64,000 bases of DNA. Source: Acidisoma cellulosilyticum (GTDB lineage Bacteria; Pseudomonadota; Alphaproteobacteria; Acetobacterales; Acetobacteraceae). The stretch's first letter is position 1. Each line of letters begins with the position of its first letter. Position numbers and translations under genes: made by a program. Below are positions 17,053 to 25,968 of the stretch, in pieces. The notes beneath the pieces were generated by a model that ran no database searches, was not told the origin of the DNA, and saw nothing but the letters and a program-made list of their open reading frames with translations. The stretch is from the NCBI RefSeq assembly GCF_020621385.1, contig NZ_JAESVA010000002.1, positions 496,001 through 560,000 of the forward strand, given 5' to 3'.

Positions 17053-17727
17053 ATGACGTCTGATCGGCGGCCGAGCAGGCCGCTGCTGCTGGGCTGTCTG
17101 CTGCTGTCAGCGCTTCTGGCTAGCTGCGCCGATTCTCCTTTGCCGGGTGCTCCCCTGCCGCCGCCTGCCTTGGCTAAAGGTGAGGTCAGCCTCGTCACCC
17201 ATGGTTGGCATACCGACATCGCCTTGCCGGCGACGGAGGCCAGCGGGCCGCTTGCGCGCTTTCGGCAAATATTTCCGGGCGCCAGCACGCTCGTCTTCGG
17301 CTATGGCAAACGCACCTTCATGATCGCGCCCGCCCATACGCTGGGCGAATGGATCATCGGTCCCTTTCCCGGTCCGGCCGCCATCGAGGTCAGCGCCATC
17401 AGCGGCGACCCGGTCGACGCTTACGGCGCGTCGCATGTCATCACCCTGCCCTTGCCGCCCGGCGGGGCAAAACACCTGTCCGATTTTCTCTGGGCCGCAA
17501 TCGCCAAGGACGGAACAGGAACGCCGCTTTATATCGCGACCGGCAATTGGCCCGGCAGCCAGTTCTATGCGGCGAGCCAAGGCTATGCCCTGAACCATAC
17601 CTGCAATCGTTGGAGTGCGGAGGCGCTGGCGGCCGGGGGGCTGCCCGTCAGCCCGCAAGGCGTCGTCTTTTCAGGTAGCCTGGACAGCCAGGTCCGCCAA
17701 ATTCAGCGCCGCCCCGCCGGCAGTTGA
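17053..17727 (+). CDS. DUF2459/TIGR02117 family lipoprotein
   Basis: 224 residues. A lipoprotein signal (LLLGCLLLSALLASC) is followed by the DUF2459 pattern: VSLVTHGWHTDIALP, LVFGYGKRTFMI, TGNWPGSQFYAASQGYAL and NHTCNRWSAEALAAGGLP. The conserved His and Cys-Asn suggest a papain-like or hydrolase fold, but no activity is established for the family. It probably faces the periplasm. It converges on the NUDIX gene with a 16-bp gap. Confidence 0.82.
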   Translation: MTSDRRPSRPLLLGCLLLSALLASCADSPLPGAPLPPPALAKGEVSLVTHGWHTDIALPATEASGPLARFRQIFPGASTLVFGYGKRTFMIAPAHTLGEWIIGPFPGPAAIEVSAISGDPVDAYGASHVITLPLPPGGAKHLSDFLWAAIAKDGTGTPLYIATGNWPGSQFYAASQGYALNHTCNRWSAEALAAGGLPVSPQGVVFSGSLDSQVRQIQRRPAGS

Positions 17728-17743
17728 CGCAAGCAAGCGCCGC

Positions 17744-18163
17744 CTACCGCCAACTGGCGATGATTTCGGCCAGGCCGCCCTCTTCCACCAAAGCGGCGGC
17801 ATCCTCGCGGCCGAACCAGACGCGCTTGCGCTCCGCGCGCTCCCGCCACTTGACCGCTTCCAACGTTACCCGCAGCGGAAAGACGACGACGAAAAACAGT
17901 CGGTCCTCGCCATCCGGCAAGCGCTTCGAATAGGCATAGGTGCCGATCGGCTTTTTCTCGACCTTGCCTTTGACGCCGGCTTCCTGAAACGCCTCGATCT
18001 CGGCTGCCTCATGCGGCTTGCGGCCGATCATCGGCCAGCCCTTCGGTATGACCCAACGCCCGCGGCCACGGCTGGTGATGAGCATCACTTCAAGCTCACC
18101 CTTCTCGAGTCGGTAGGGCAACGCCGCAAACTGCGTATCTGTGGTTCGATCAGATTTAGCCAT
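17744..18163 (-). CDS. NUDIX hydrolase of the PKGWPM (DIPP-like) type
   Basis: 139 residues with the NUDIX core: ALPYRLEKGELEVMLIT, then RWVIPKGWPMIGRKPHEAA and EIEAFQEAGVKG. PKGWPM marks the subfamily related to diphosphoinositol polyphosphate phosphohydrolases, which cleave X-linked nucleoside diphosphates or polyphosphates. In the signature REUxEE the arginine is isoleucine and the first glutamate of the EE pair is glutamine, so metal binding may be altered. Stand-alone gene, convergent with the DUF2459 gene. Confidence 0.85.
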   Translation of the reverse strand: MAKSDRTTDTQFAALPYRLEKGELEVMLITSRGRGRWVIPKGWPMIGRKPHEAAEIEAFQEAGVKGKVEKKPIGTYAYSKRLPDGEDRLFFVVVFPLRVTLEAVKWRERAERKRVWFGREDAAALVEEGGLAEIIASWR

Positions 18164-18319
18164 GATCGTTTATCAGGCGCGCATATCCAAATGTCTAGAC
18201 CTCTCCAAAAGCCTGCCTTGGCGCGGGCTTCTCACGCCCCGAGGGGATGGCGCGCTGATCATCAGCGCGCGGAAAATGATGGTCCGGAATGCTGCCCTAG
18301 GCGCATGAAACTTTCATGA

Positions 18320-18435
18320 GAGGTTTAGCGTCTGTCCGATTTGATCGGACTCGACCCCCAATCTGTCGTGTGCGGGCAAGCGGCCCGCCAGGCGCCCGGC
18401 CGGGTAGGTCCGCGGAACGAGTCCGCGGATGACGG
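18320..18435. repeat. Dispersed palindromic intergenic repeat (copy 1)
   Basis: Intergenic element opening with TTAGCGTCTGTCCGATTTGA, continuing with CCCCCAATCTGTCGTG and ending with GGTAGGTCCGCGGAACGAG (18403-18421) plus GCGGATGAC. The CCCCCAATCTGTCGTG and GGTAGGTCCGCG blocks recur in the copy at 33695-33863, and the second block also at 27632-27662. The hairpin arms are TCCGCGGA. It lies between a NUDIX gene start and an SDR gene stop. Confidence 0.6.
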
Positions 18436-18461
18436 GGCGCGGCGCGCATGACGATTAACCG

Positions 18462-19220
18462 TCAGACGACGGTATAGCCGCCGTCGATGACGAGGTTCTC
18501 GCCGTTGATCAGCCCGGCCGCGCCGCTGACCAGATAGAGCACGCCATGGGCGATTTCCTCGACCTCGCCGAAGCGGCCGACCGGGATCTTGGCGCGGAAA
18601 GCAATGCCCTTCTCACCCGCCCAGACCTCACGACCCATCGCGGTATTGACGACGGTGGGTGAGATCGTATTGGCGGTGATGCCGTAAGGGCCCCATTCCA
18701 AGGCCAGAACCTTGGACATGGCGATGATGCCGGCCTTGCTCGCCGTATAGGCGATATGGCCCTCAAGCGCCACGATCGCCGCCTGCGACGCCATGCTGAC
18801 GATGCGGCCATAGCCGCGCTTGATCATATGCTTGCCAGCGGCCTGGCTGAACATGAAGGCCGCGCGGAGATTGATGGCGAAGGTCGCATCCCATTGACCC
18901 ATGGTCAGATCGGTCGCGAGTGCAATCGGCGCAATGCCGACATTATTGACCAGAATGTCGATGCGGCCGTTCTCGCCCGCAATCTCATCGACCGCCGCAT
19001 GGACGGCAGCGTCATCCCGCACATCGACGGCCAGGCCGTAGCTGCCATTGCCCAATGCTTCCGCGATATCGCTGACGGCCGGGTTCTGATCCACGATGAC
19101 GATGCGCGCGCCCTGCTCGGCCAGCATGGTCGAAATGGCAAGGCCGATGCCTTGGGCGCCGCCGGTGACGATCGCGACCTGACCGGAAAGGTCGTAGGCT
19201 TTGGCGAGACTTGTTGTCAT
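18462..19220 (-). CDS. SDR family polyol/sugar dehydrogenase
   Basis: 252 residues, classical short-chain dehydrogenase: cofactor motif VTGGAQGIG, acidic residue after the second strand (IVIVDQNP) favouring NAD, NNVG, catalytic Ser in SMASQAA, YTASK, and C-terminal GENLVIDGGYTVV. The style resembles D-threitol/galactitol-type polyol dehydrogenases, but the substrate is not fixed by sequence. It follows the DeoR regulator and a ribose-type ABC importer on the same strand, so it probably takes the first oxidative step on an imported polyol or sugar. AGGATCAG lies just before the ATG. Confidence 0.87.
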   Translation of the reverse strand: MTTSLAKAYDLSGQVAIVTGGAQGIGLAISTMLAEQGARIVIVDQNPAVSDIAEALGNGSYGLAVDVRDDAAVHAAVDEIAGENGRIDILVNNVGIAPIALATDLTMGQWDATFAINLRAAFMFSQAAGKHMIKRGYGRIVSMASQAAIVALEGHIAYTASKAGIIAMSKVLALEWGPYGITANTISPTVVNTAMGREVWAGEKGIAFRAKIPVGRFGEVEEIAHGVLYLVSGAAGLINGENLVIDGGYTVV

Positions 19221-19259
19221 GGTTCTGATCCTGGTGAGGGATGGGTTGCGCGAGGCCGG

Positions 19260-20057
19260 TTAGGTCTGCTGCGGATCGGCCAGTTTGATCTGCAGCTTGG
19301 TCTCCCGCAATTTATCCAGATCCGGCGCCGAAATGCCGCAATCCGTAATGATGATGTCGAAATCCGCGACATCGCCGAAGCGATGCAAGGCGGTGACGCC
19401 AAATTTCTGGCTATTGGCCATCAGCACGCGCTCCGTCGCGACGGAGGCCATCGTCAGCTTGATTTTCGCGACGTCCTCCTCCGAATGATAGAGCGTATTA
19501 TCCCAGATGCTCTGGGCCGAGATGAAAGCCATATTGGCGCGCAAACCGCGCATGGCCTGTTCGCAGACAAGGCCGAAGAAGGCGTGGAAATGCTCGTAAT
19601 AGGTGCCGCCGAGGCAAATCACGGTCTTGCCGGGATCGCCGCGCAGCCGTTCCAAGGGTCCAAGTCCATTGGTGATGACCGTTAGCGGTGAAATCGGCGC
19701 CAATTGCTCGGCGAGAAAGGTCGAGGTGCTGGAATCGTCGATGGCGATGATCTGGCCGGGCTGCACAAGCTCGGCCGCGAGGCGTGCGATGGCCCGCTTC
19801 TCGGCGGTCGCGATGGTGCCGCGCTGCGCGAAATCGGTTTCCACCAGCGTGAAGGATTGTACGCGGGCGCCCCCATGCACCTTGCGGACGAAACCCTGTT
19901 CCGACAGCGCATCCAGATCGCGATGCACCGTCATGCGGCTGACGCCGAAGCGCTCCGCCAGTTCATCGACCTGGGCTGCGGTCTCTTTCAAAAGGTAGTT
20001 CAGAATGCGCTGACGCCTGCCGTCGACACCCCGCACTTTCTGACTATCATCTCCCAT
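19260..20057 (-). CDS. DeoR/GlpR family transcriptional regulator
   Basis: 265 residues. An N-terminal winged helix (RRQRILNYLLKETAAQVDEL, then AERFGVSRMTVHRDLDAL, VRKVHGGA) is joined to a DeoRC sugar-phosphate sensor domain (IAIDDSSTSTFLAEQL, TVITNGLG, VICLGGTY, DEEDVAKIKL-like segment, IITDCGIS). Family members usually repress transport and catabolic genes until a sugar phosphate binds. It lies between the importer and the SDR gene in the same operon and so probably controls both. GGAG stands just before the ATG. Confidence 0.9.
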   Translation of the reverse strand: MGDDSQKVRGVDGRRQRILNYLLKETAAQVDELAERFGVSRMTVHRDLDALSEQGFVRKVHGGARVQSFTLVETDFAQRGTIATAEKRAIARLAAELVQPGQIIAIDDSSTSTFLAEQLAPISPLTVITNGLGPLERLRGDPGKTVICLGGTYYEHFHAFFGLVCEQAMRGLRANMAFISAQSIWDNTLYHSEEDVAKIKLTMASVATERVLMANSQKFGVTALHRFGDVADFDIIITDCGISAPDLDKLRETKLQIKLADPQQT

Positions 20058-20088
20058 AAGACTCCGGCTCCGTCATGGGGCAAGGGCG

Positions 20089-20112
20089 ACCCGGCTCATG
20101 AATGAGCCGGGT
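20089..20112 (-). terminator. Stem-loop between binding-protein and DeoR genes
   Basis: ACCCGGCTCA (20089-20098) and TGAGCCGGGT (20103-20112) form a perfect 10-bp stem with a 4-base loop. No T tract follows on the minus strand, so it more likely acts as an attenuator or RNA-stabilising hairpin. That would keep binding-protein mRNA more abundant than the downstream regulator and dehydrogenase messages. Confidence 0.55.
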
Positions 20113-20136
20113 GCCTCTACAGTCTAAGGCTTGGTG

Positions 20137-21165
20137 TTACTGGTTGCCGTAGTTGCCGGACGCCAGATTGGCGTTGATCAGCGCCGGCAGCGTGTTCAGG
20201 AAGCCGTTAAAGTCGCCATACATCTGCGTATAGTAATGGTCGACATTGTCCTTGGTCAGTTCCGGCATGATGAACATGGCGGTGGCCGGAACCGGCTTGC
20301 CCTGGACATGGTTGATGGCGACCTGCTCGGCCATGCCCAGTTCCAGCGGGCCATCCTGCAGGTTGCTTTCCAGCTCGGTGCCGTCACGAACCGCACGCAT
20401 GCCGTCCTTGATGCCGTCCGTGCCGGTGACCGGGATCTTGCCGGCAAGGCCCTTTTCCTTCAGCGCCTGAATGGCGCCGATGGCCATGTCGTCATTCTCG
20501 GCGATGATGCCGTCGATCTTGCTGCCGTAGCGCGACAGCCAATCCTGCGTGATGCTGTAAGCCTGGTTACGCGCCCAATTGCCGGGCTGGATGGCGAGCA
20601 CGGTCACGCCCGGATTCTGCGCCAGGACCTGCTTGATGCCCTTGGTGCGATCAATTTCGCCGGACTGGCCGAGCGGCCCCTGCAGAACCACGACATTGCC
20701 CTTGCCGCCGAGGACGGCGACCATGTGCTTCGCCTCATTCGCGCCGGCCATCACGTCATCCGGGCCGACATAGGAGGTGAGGTACGGCGTCGCATCCGGG
20801 CTCGCCGTCAGGTTGGTCACGATGACCGCGATACCGGCTTCCTTGGCAGCCTTGATCTGCGGCGTCAGCGTCGCGGAATTCACCGGAGCGACGACGATCG
20901 CATCGACCTTGCGGTTGATGAACTGCTGGAACTGCGAGATCTGGGCGTTCACGTCCATGCCAGCGCTGTTCCACAGCAGGGTGGCGTGATTGGCCTCGGC
21001 CACCTTCTCGACGCCGCGCTTGCCGAGGGAGATGAAGGAGGACATGTCATAAACGGTGAAACCGATGACAGGATGCGCGCTATCGGCGAAAGCCGGGGCA
21101 GCGCCCGCGATGCCGAATGAGAGGGCAGCGCCCGCCAGAAGATGCTTGAGGAATTTGGACGGCAT
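20137..21165 (-). CDS. Ribose-type ABC importer substrate-binding protein
   Basis: 342 residues. A signal peptide (MPSKFLKHLLAGAALSFGIA, cleaved near PAFA-DS) is followed by a Peripla_BP_4 domain: HPVIGFTVYDMSSFI, VDAIVVAPVNSATLTPQI, VIVTNLTA, VVVLQGPLGQSGEIDRTKGI, DGIIAENDDMAIGAIQAL and PVTGTDGI. RbsB-like proteins deliver sugars or polyols to the permease. The ATG at 21165 starts the signal peptide; the frame is open to 21246 but the extra codons lack a ribosome site and look non-coding. It is third on the minus strand after the ATPase and permease genes. Confidence 0.9.
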   Translation of the reverse strand: MPSKFLKHLLAGAALSFGIAGAAPAFADSAHPVIGFTVYDMSSFISLGKRGVEKVAEANHATLLWNSAGMDVNAQISQFQQFINRKVDAIVVAPVNSATLTPQIKAAKEAGIAVIVTNLTASPDATPYLTSYVGPDDVMAGANEAKHMVAVLGGKGNVVVLQGPLGQSGEIDRTKGIKQVLAQNPGVTVLAIQPGNWARNQAYSITQDWLSRYGSKIDGIIAENDDMAIGAIQALKEKGLAGKIPVTGTDGIKDGMRAVRDGTELESNLQDGPLELGMAEQVAINHVQGKPVPATAMFIMPELTKDNVDHYYTQMYGDFNGFLNTLPALINANLASGNYGNQ

Positions 21166-21254
21166 TTCTCTATCCCTTTTATGGTCGCATTTTTGCTTTT
21201 GAGGATCTCCGCCACCACGGGTGGCGGAGCAGCCAAGGCACGGCATCTTCAGGC

Positions 21255-22259
21255 TCAGTCGTCGCCGCGGTTCATCACGCTGTCCACGAAGACCGCGCCG
21301 ATGATGATCAGGCCTTTGACGATGAGCTGGTAGAAGGGTGAAACATTGATGATGTTGAGGCCGTTATCGAGCACCCCGATGATCAGGAAGCCGAAGACGG
21401 TGCCGATGATGGAACCGCGTCCGCCGGCCAGGCTGATGCCGCCGATGACGGCCGCCGCGATGGCGTTCAGCTCATAGCCCGTGCCGTTGGTCGCGATACC
21501 GGCGGTGGCACGTGCGGCCAGGATGACGCCCGCGATACCGGCGAGGAAGCCCGAGATCGTATAGACCGCGAAGCGATTGGTACGGAGGTTCACGCCCGCC
21601 ACGCGGGCGGCCTGCGGATTGCCGCCGACGGCATAGATATGCATGCCGAATTTGGTGCGGGCGAGAATGATCCAGGCCAGGACCACGACGACGATCATCA
21701 CCGCGACCGGAATGGACAGCCCGAAGACCTTGCCGCTCAGCGCCAGGAACTGGTCGGACAGGCCCGAAATCGGCTGGCCGTCGCTGGCCACGAAGGCAAG
21801 GCCGGACGCGACCGTCATATTGCCGAGAGTCGCCACGAAAGGCGGCACGCGGGCGAAAGCGACCAGCGCGCCGTTGAAGGCGCCGATAGCCGTGCCGGCC
21901 GCGATGCCGAGGATAACAGCTTCGGTGCAGGTCAGAACGCCGTCATCCTGCGCGAACAAGGCCCCGACGACACCGGACAGACCGACGATGCTGCCGACCG
22001 AAAGATCGATACCGCCGGTCAGGATCACGAAAGTCGCGCCCGTCGCCAGCAGCGCATTCGCCGCCACCTGAATCAGGATGACGTTCATATTGGAGAAGGT
22101 CAGGAAGCTGCGATTCGAAACGGCCAATGTCACCAGGAACAAGGCCAGGATGATCACCAGAGCGTAACGCAGTGCGAAGCGGCCCAATTGCCGCGGCGAC
22201 GGCATGCCCTTCGGTTCGGTCGCGTTGGCAACCGCCGGGGTAACGCTATTGCTTGCCAT
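21255..22259 (-). CDS. Ribose-type ABC importer permease (RbsC-like)
   Basis: 334 residues with about eight to ten membrane helices and the BPD_transp_2 pattern: GATFVILTGGIDLSVGSIVGL, VPPFVATLGNMTVASGLAF, YAVGGNPQAARVAGVNLR and AIAAAVIGGISLAGGRGSI. It forms the channel for the sugar or polyol delivered by the binding protein. The start overlaps the end of the ATPase gene by 14 bp, indicating coupled translation. Confidence 0.92.
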   Translation of the reverse strand: MASNSVTPAVANATEPKGMPSPRQLGRFALRYALVIILALFLVTLAVSNRSFLTFSNMNVILIQVAANALLATGATFVILTGGIDLSVGSIVGLSGVVGALFAQDDGVLTCTEAVILGIAAGTAIGAFNGALVAFARVPPFVATLGNMTVASGLAFVASDGQPISGLSDQFLALSGKVFGLSIPVAVMIVVVVLAWIILARTKFGMHIYAVGGNPQAARVAGVNLRTNRFAVYTISGFLAGIAGVILAARATAGIATNGTGYELNAIAAAVIGGISLAGGRGSIIGTVFGFLIIGVLDNGLNIINVSPFYQLIVKGLIIIGAVFVDSVMNRGDD

Positions 22260-23790
22260 TGGACGACCTTCCCATCGCCAGACGCAGGATCGCTTCCTGT
22301 TCCAGCTCGTTCTTCTTCAGCTCTCCCATGATCGCCCCTTCGCGGATGACGAGGACACGGTGACTGAGGTTGATAAGTTCCGGCATATCGGACGATGCCA
22401 GCAGAACCGCCACACCCTGGGCGGCGAGATCGTTGATGAGACGATAAAGCTCGCTGCGCGCACCGACATCGATGCCGCGCGTCGGCTCATCCAGGATCAG
22501 CAGGCGCGGTGTGCCGGTGACAAGCCAGCGCGCCAGCGCCACCTTCTGCTGATTGCCGCCCGACAGATGCCCGACCTTCTGCCCCAGTGTCGCATAAGCG
22601 ACCTTGGTGCGCTTCAGAACATCCAGCGCCTGCGCGCGGCGTTTGCCGTTTTCCAGCAAGCCGCCCGGCGTCACGAAAGAGTTCAGATGCGGCAAGGTGA
22701 TATTGTCGAGGATGGAGAGCGAGGTCAGGATGCCGGAGATTTTCCGATCCTCCGGCACCATGGCGATGCCGCGCTTGATCGATTCCTTCATATGGCCCAG
22801 CGGCAGATCGCGGCCGTCCAGGCGCAGCGAACCGGTCGCGCGGCGCATGCCGTAGATCGCTTCCAGCATCTCGCTCCGCCCGGCGCCGATAAGCCCGCCG
22901 AGGCCGAGAATCTCGCCGGCCTTCACGGTGAAGGAGACCAAGGACTTATAGCCTTTGACGGCAAGATTGCTGACTTCCAGAACCGGCTTGTCACTCTCGG
23001 TGATCTGCCGATCCGGGAACAGCTCGGTGATCTCGCGCCCGACCATATCGGCGATGATGGCCCGTTCGGTCAGCGTCGAGGTCGGTGCATGACGGATGAT
23101 GGCACCGTCCCGCATGATGGCGACGGTGTCCGAAATCGCCTCGATCTCTTCCATGCGATGACTGGTATAAAGGATGCAGACGCCATCGGCCTGCAGGCGA
23201 CGGATGACGCGAAACAGCTGCTCCACCTCCCGACCGCTGAGCGAGGATGTCGGCTCATCCATCAGAATGATCTTGGCCTGACGCGACGTCGCCTTCAGGA
23301 TTTCGATCATCTGCGTGGTTGCGACGTTGAGACGTTTCATCGGCAGGGAGGGGTCAACGGAAAGACCGACGCCCTCCATCATGGCGACCGCTTCCTCGAT
23401 CATCTGCTTGCGGCGAAGCAGGCCGAAGCCGCTTTTCTCCCGCCCGATCATCAGGTTCTGCCACACCTTCATATCCGGGATGGGGGCCAGTTCCTGTGGA
23501 ATGATGGAAACGCCCAGACCCTGAGCGTGACGCGCGTCAAACCGCCGCACATCGTCGCCGAACAAAGCCAAATGGCCGCTGTCCGGCGTCACCTGTCCCG
23601 ATATGATCTTGAAAAGCGTGGATTTTCCGGCGCCATTCTCCCCCGCCAGCACATTCACGGTGCCGCGCATAAAGCGCGCCGAGATGCCGCGCAGAACAGG
23701 CACGCCTTCATAGGATTTGGTCAGGCTGCTGCAGTCGACGGCGATATCGCCGGCTGGCTGCGGCTTGTCCGCGACAGCTGACGCACTCAC
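22246..23790 (-). CDS. Ribose-type ABC importer ATPase (RbsA-like)
   Basis: About 514 residues, two ABC cassettes. The first has GENGAGKSTLF and IILMDEPTSSL. The second has a degenerate P-loop (GLIGAGRSEMLE), LSGGNQQKVALARWL and LLILDEPTRGID. GTG 23790 is preferred over TTG 23796 because GGAG lies upstream at suitable distance. It powers the permease encoded next. It is first gene of the operon and divergent from the glycerate kinase gene, so the 273-bp gap probably carries a shared control region. Confidence 0.92.
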   Translation of the reverse strand: MSASAVADKPQPAGDIAVDCSSLTKSYEGVPVLRGISARFMRGTVNVLAGENGAGKSTLFKIISGQVTPDSGHLALFGDDVRRFDARHAQGLGVSIIPQELAPIPDMKVWQNLMIGREKSGFGLLRRKQMIEEAVAMMEGVGLSVDPSLPMKRLNVATTQMIEILKATSRQAKIILMDEPTSSLSGREVEQLFRVIRRLQADGVCILYTSHRMEEIEAISDTVAIMRDGAIIRHAPTSTLTERAIIADMVGREITELFPDRQITESDKPVLEVSNLAVKGYKSLVSFTVKAGEILGLGGLIGAGRSEMLEAIYGMRRATGSLRLDGRDLPLGHMKESIKRGIAMVPEDRKISGILTSLSILDNITLPHLNSFVTPGGLLENGKRRAQALDVLKRTKVAYATLGQKVGHLSGGNQQKVALARWLVTGTPRLLILDEPTRGIDVGARSELYRLINDLAAQGVAVLLASSDMPELINLSHRVLVIREGAIMGELKKNELEQEAILRLAMGRSSNGKQ

Positions 23791-23845
23791 GCGCAATGCT
23801 CCGCAGTGCCAAGGCTTGGGCCTTTGGCGATCATCGTTTCCTCCT

Positions 23846-23866
23846 TGGAACCTCTGGTGAGTTCCA
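23846..23866. promoter_or_regulatory. Inverted repeat in divergent control region, candidate operator
   Basis: TGGAAC (23846-23851) and GTTCCA (23861-23866) form a 6-bp inverted repeat with a 9-bp spacer, upstream of the ABC operon and about 200 bp before the glycerate kinase gene. It could be the site of the DeoR-type regulator. The arms are short, so chance is possible. Confidence 0.3.
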
Positions 23867-24063
23867 CGCGGTCACTCAAAACATGAACCGTCTCTTGCGA
23901 CATCTTTATCAGATTGCGTCCGAATGACAACTCCATCTGAAAGGGTCGTCACAGAACGATGGGAGCAATGTCACAATTCCTGTCCTGACTGGCACGCGCT
24001 TTTCCTGCCCATGGAACCGGTGCAAGCTGGCGATGATGCGCGCCTGATGCTGAAGGAAGAGCC

Positions 24064-25332
24064 GTGACTGACGACGAAAAACTACTGCGGCATATGTTTC
24101 AGGCGGCCATCGACTCCGCTTCGCCGGACCACACGCTGCCCTTCCATCTGCCGATGCCGCCGGCGGGCCACACCATTGTCGTGGGCGCCGGCAAGGCCGC
24201 CGCGAGCATGGCCCGCGCGGTCGAACGCGCCTGGCCGCAAGACAAGCCGCTGAGCGGTCTGGTCGTCACGCGCTACGGCCATGGCGTCGGCGCGCTCGAC
24301 CGAATCGAGGTCGTCGAAGCCAGCCATCCGGTGCCGGACGCGGCCGGCGAGGCCGCCGCTTGGCGCATTCTGGATAGGGTGCAGGGCCTGACGCCGCAGG
24401 ATCTGGTTCTCTGTCTCATCTCCGGCGGCGGCTCGGCACTGCTGGCAGCCCCCCTGCCCGGCGTGACGCTCACGGACAAGCAGGCCATCAACCGGGCGCT
24501 GCTGCGCTCGGGCGCGGCCATCGAGGAGATGAACTGCGTCCGCAAGCACCTGTCTGCCGTGAAAGGCGGACGGCTGGCCCAGGCTGCCGCCCCGGCCCGT
24601 CTCGTGACACTCGTCATTTCCGATGTGCCGGGGGATGATCCCTCCGTCATCGCGTCCGGCCCGACCGTCGCCGACGCCACCACCCAGGCGGAAGCCCGCG
24701 CCGTGCTGGCCCGCTACGGTATCGACCTGCCGCCATCGGTCGCGGCCGTCCTGGCCGACCCGCGTTTCGAATCGCCCAAACCCGGCAACCCTGCCTTCAT
24801 CGGTGCCGAGACGCGCATGATCGCGACACCGCAGGCGGCGCTGGAAGCCGCAGCCCGCGTGGCGGAGGCCGCCGGTATTACGCCCATCGTTCTGGGTGAC
24901 GCGATCGAGGGCGAATCCCGCGAGGTCGGCCGCGTCATGGCTGGCATCGCGCTGCAGGTCGCCCGGCACGGTCAGCCCGTGCAGGCGCCCTGCGTGCTGC
25001 TATCGGGCGGGGAAACGACGGTGACGGTGCGCGGCACCGGGCGTGGCGGGCGGAATGTGGAGTTTCTGCTGTCGCTCGCCATCGCGCTGAAGGGCAAGGC
25101 CGGCATTTCCGCGATTGCCGGCGATACCGATGGCGTCGACGGCGCGGAGGAGATTGCGGGGGCCGTCATCTCCCCCGCCACTTTGTCTCAAGCCGCCGCA
25201 TTGGGCATCGCGGCGCAGACATCGCTCGACGCCAATGACGGCCATGGTTTCTTCGAGGCGCTGGGCGCGGGCGTCATCACCGGCCCGACGCTGACCAATG
25301 TGAATGACTTCCGGGCGATTCTGATCCGGTAG
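24064..25332 (+). CDS. Glycerate 2-kinase (DUF4147/MOFRL family)
   Basis: 422 residues. N-terminal DUF4147 domain (VVGAGKAAASMARAVE, EASHPVPDAAG, LISGGGSALLAAP, NCVRKHLSAVKGGRL, ISDVPGDDPSVIASGPT) and C-terminal MOFRL domain (LLSGGETTVTVRGTGRGGRN, AGDTDGVDGAEEIAGA, LDANDGHGFFEALG). Family members phosphorylate D-glycerate to 2-phosphoglycerate; older annotations call them hydroxypyruvate reductase TtuD. The GTG at 24064 has GGAAGAG five bases upstream. It is divergent from the polyol importer and may process three-carbon products of the same pathway. Confidence 0.9.
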   Translation: MTDDEKLLRHMFQAAIDSASPDHTLPFHLPMPPAGHTIVVGAGKAAASMARAVERAWPQDKPLSGLVVTRYGHGVGALDRIEVVEASHPVPDAAGEAAAWRILDRVQGLTPQDLVLCLISGGGSALLAAPLPGVTLTDKQAINRALLRSGAAIEEMNCVRKHLSAVKGGRLAQAAAPARLVTLVISDVPGDDPSVIASGPTVADATTQAEARAVLARYGIDLPPSVAAVLADPRFESPKPGNPAFIGAETRMIATPQAALEAAARVAEAAGITPIVLGDAIEGESREVGRVMAGIALQVARHGQPVQAPCVLLSGGETTVTVRGTGRGGRNVEFLLSLAIALKGKAGISAIAGDTDGVDGAEEIAGAVISPATLSQAAALGIAAQTSLDANDGHGFFEALGAGVITGPTLTNVNDFRAILIR

Positions 25333-25338
25333 CGGGTC

Positions 25339-25968
25339 CTACCAGCGCAGATAGCGCTGGCCGATGACGGCGCCCGCGCAGGTGATGGTACCGACGGCCG
25401 CGCCGTACCACAGGATGACGAAGCGCGCGCCGTCATTCTTGCAGGCGATGGCATAGGCGGCAGCCCCCAGCGCACCGGCCAGAATGCCGGCCACCGCGCC
25501 CGCTCGCCCAGGCCGCGTCACGACACCGCGCTTGCTGACATACAGTAGAATGGCGAGCGCCGGCACGGCCGCACCGAGGATCGCGAAATAGCAGATCGGC
25601 ACGGAGGCCGAATCCCGACCCAGCAGCGGGTAGCCGCTGCCATCGGTCAATGCCAGGACACAAAGAAGAAGCGGCCCCGGTAGCAGCGCCCAGGCGGCGC
25701 GATCACTGGTACCCGGTATCCCCTGCTGGTGCAGCAGCCAGAAGGCCCCGGCAGCGAGCAGCAGCATGGTCCCCTCCTTGAAATGGAAGGGATAGGATTG
25801 CAGCACGCTGGCCGCATCGAAGGTGCCGGCGAAGACCGCCAGGATCAGCGCGATCGCGACCACGAAGGCGCCGAGCGTGCCCAGCAGCAGCGGCCTGCCG
25901 AAACGGGCCGATCCACATCCCTGCCCGGCCTCAGTCGCCAATCGCACTATGAAATCCGTGTCGCTCAT
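25339..25968 (-). CDS. DUF1109/NrsF-type anti-sigma factor
   Basis: 209 residues with six predicted membrane helices (FVVAIALILAVFAGTF, MLLLAAGAFWLLH, LLPGPLLLCVLAL, ICYFAILGAAVPALAILLY, AGAVAGILAGALGAAAYAI, GAAVGTITCAGAVIG) and a short cytoplasmic N-terminus. NrsF proteins hold their cognate ECF sigma factor at the inner membrane. The start at 25968 overlaps the sigma factor stop by four bases (ATGA), the normal arrangement for this pair. It converges with the glycerate kinase gene, leaving only 6 bp. Confidence 0.87.
   Translation of the reverse strand: MSDTDFIVRLATEAGQGCGSARFGRPLLLGTLGAFVVAIALILAVFAGTFDAASVLQSYPFHFKEGTMLLLAAGAFWLLHQQGIPGTSDRAAWALLPGPLLLCVLALTDGSGYPLLGRDSASVPICYFAILGAAVPALAILLYVSKRGVVTRPGRAGAVAGILAGALGAAAYAIACKNDGARFVILWYGAAVGTITCAGAVIGQRYLRW

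Noticed and set aside
18462-25332. Assigning the polyol module firmly to D-threitol or galactitol
   Set aside because: SDR and binding-protein families are too broad; only the general class (sugar or polyol) is supported.
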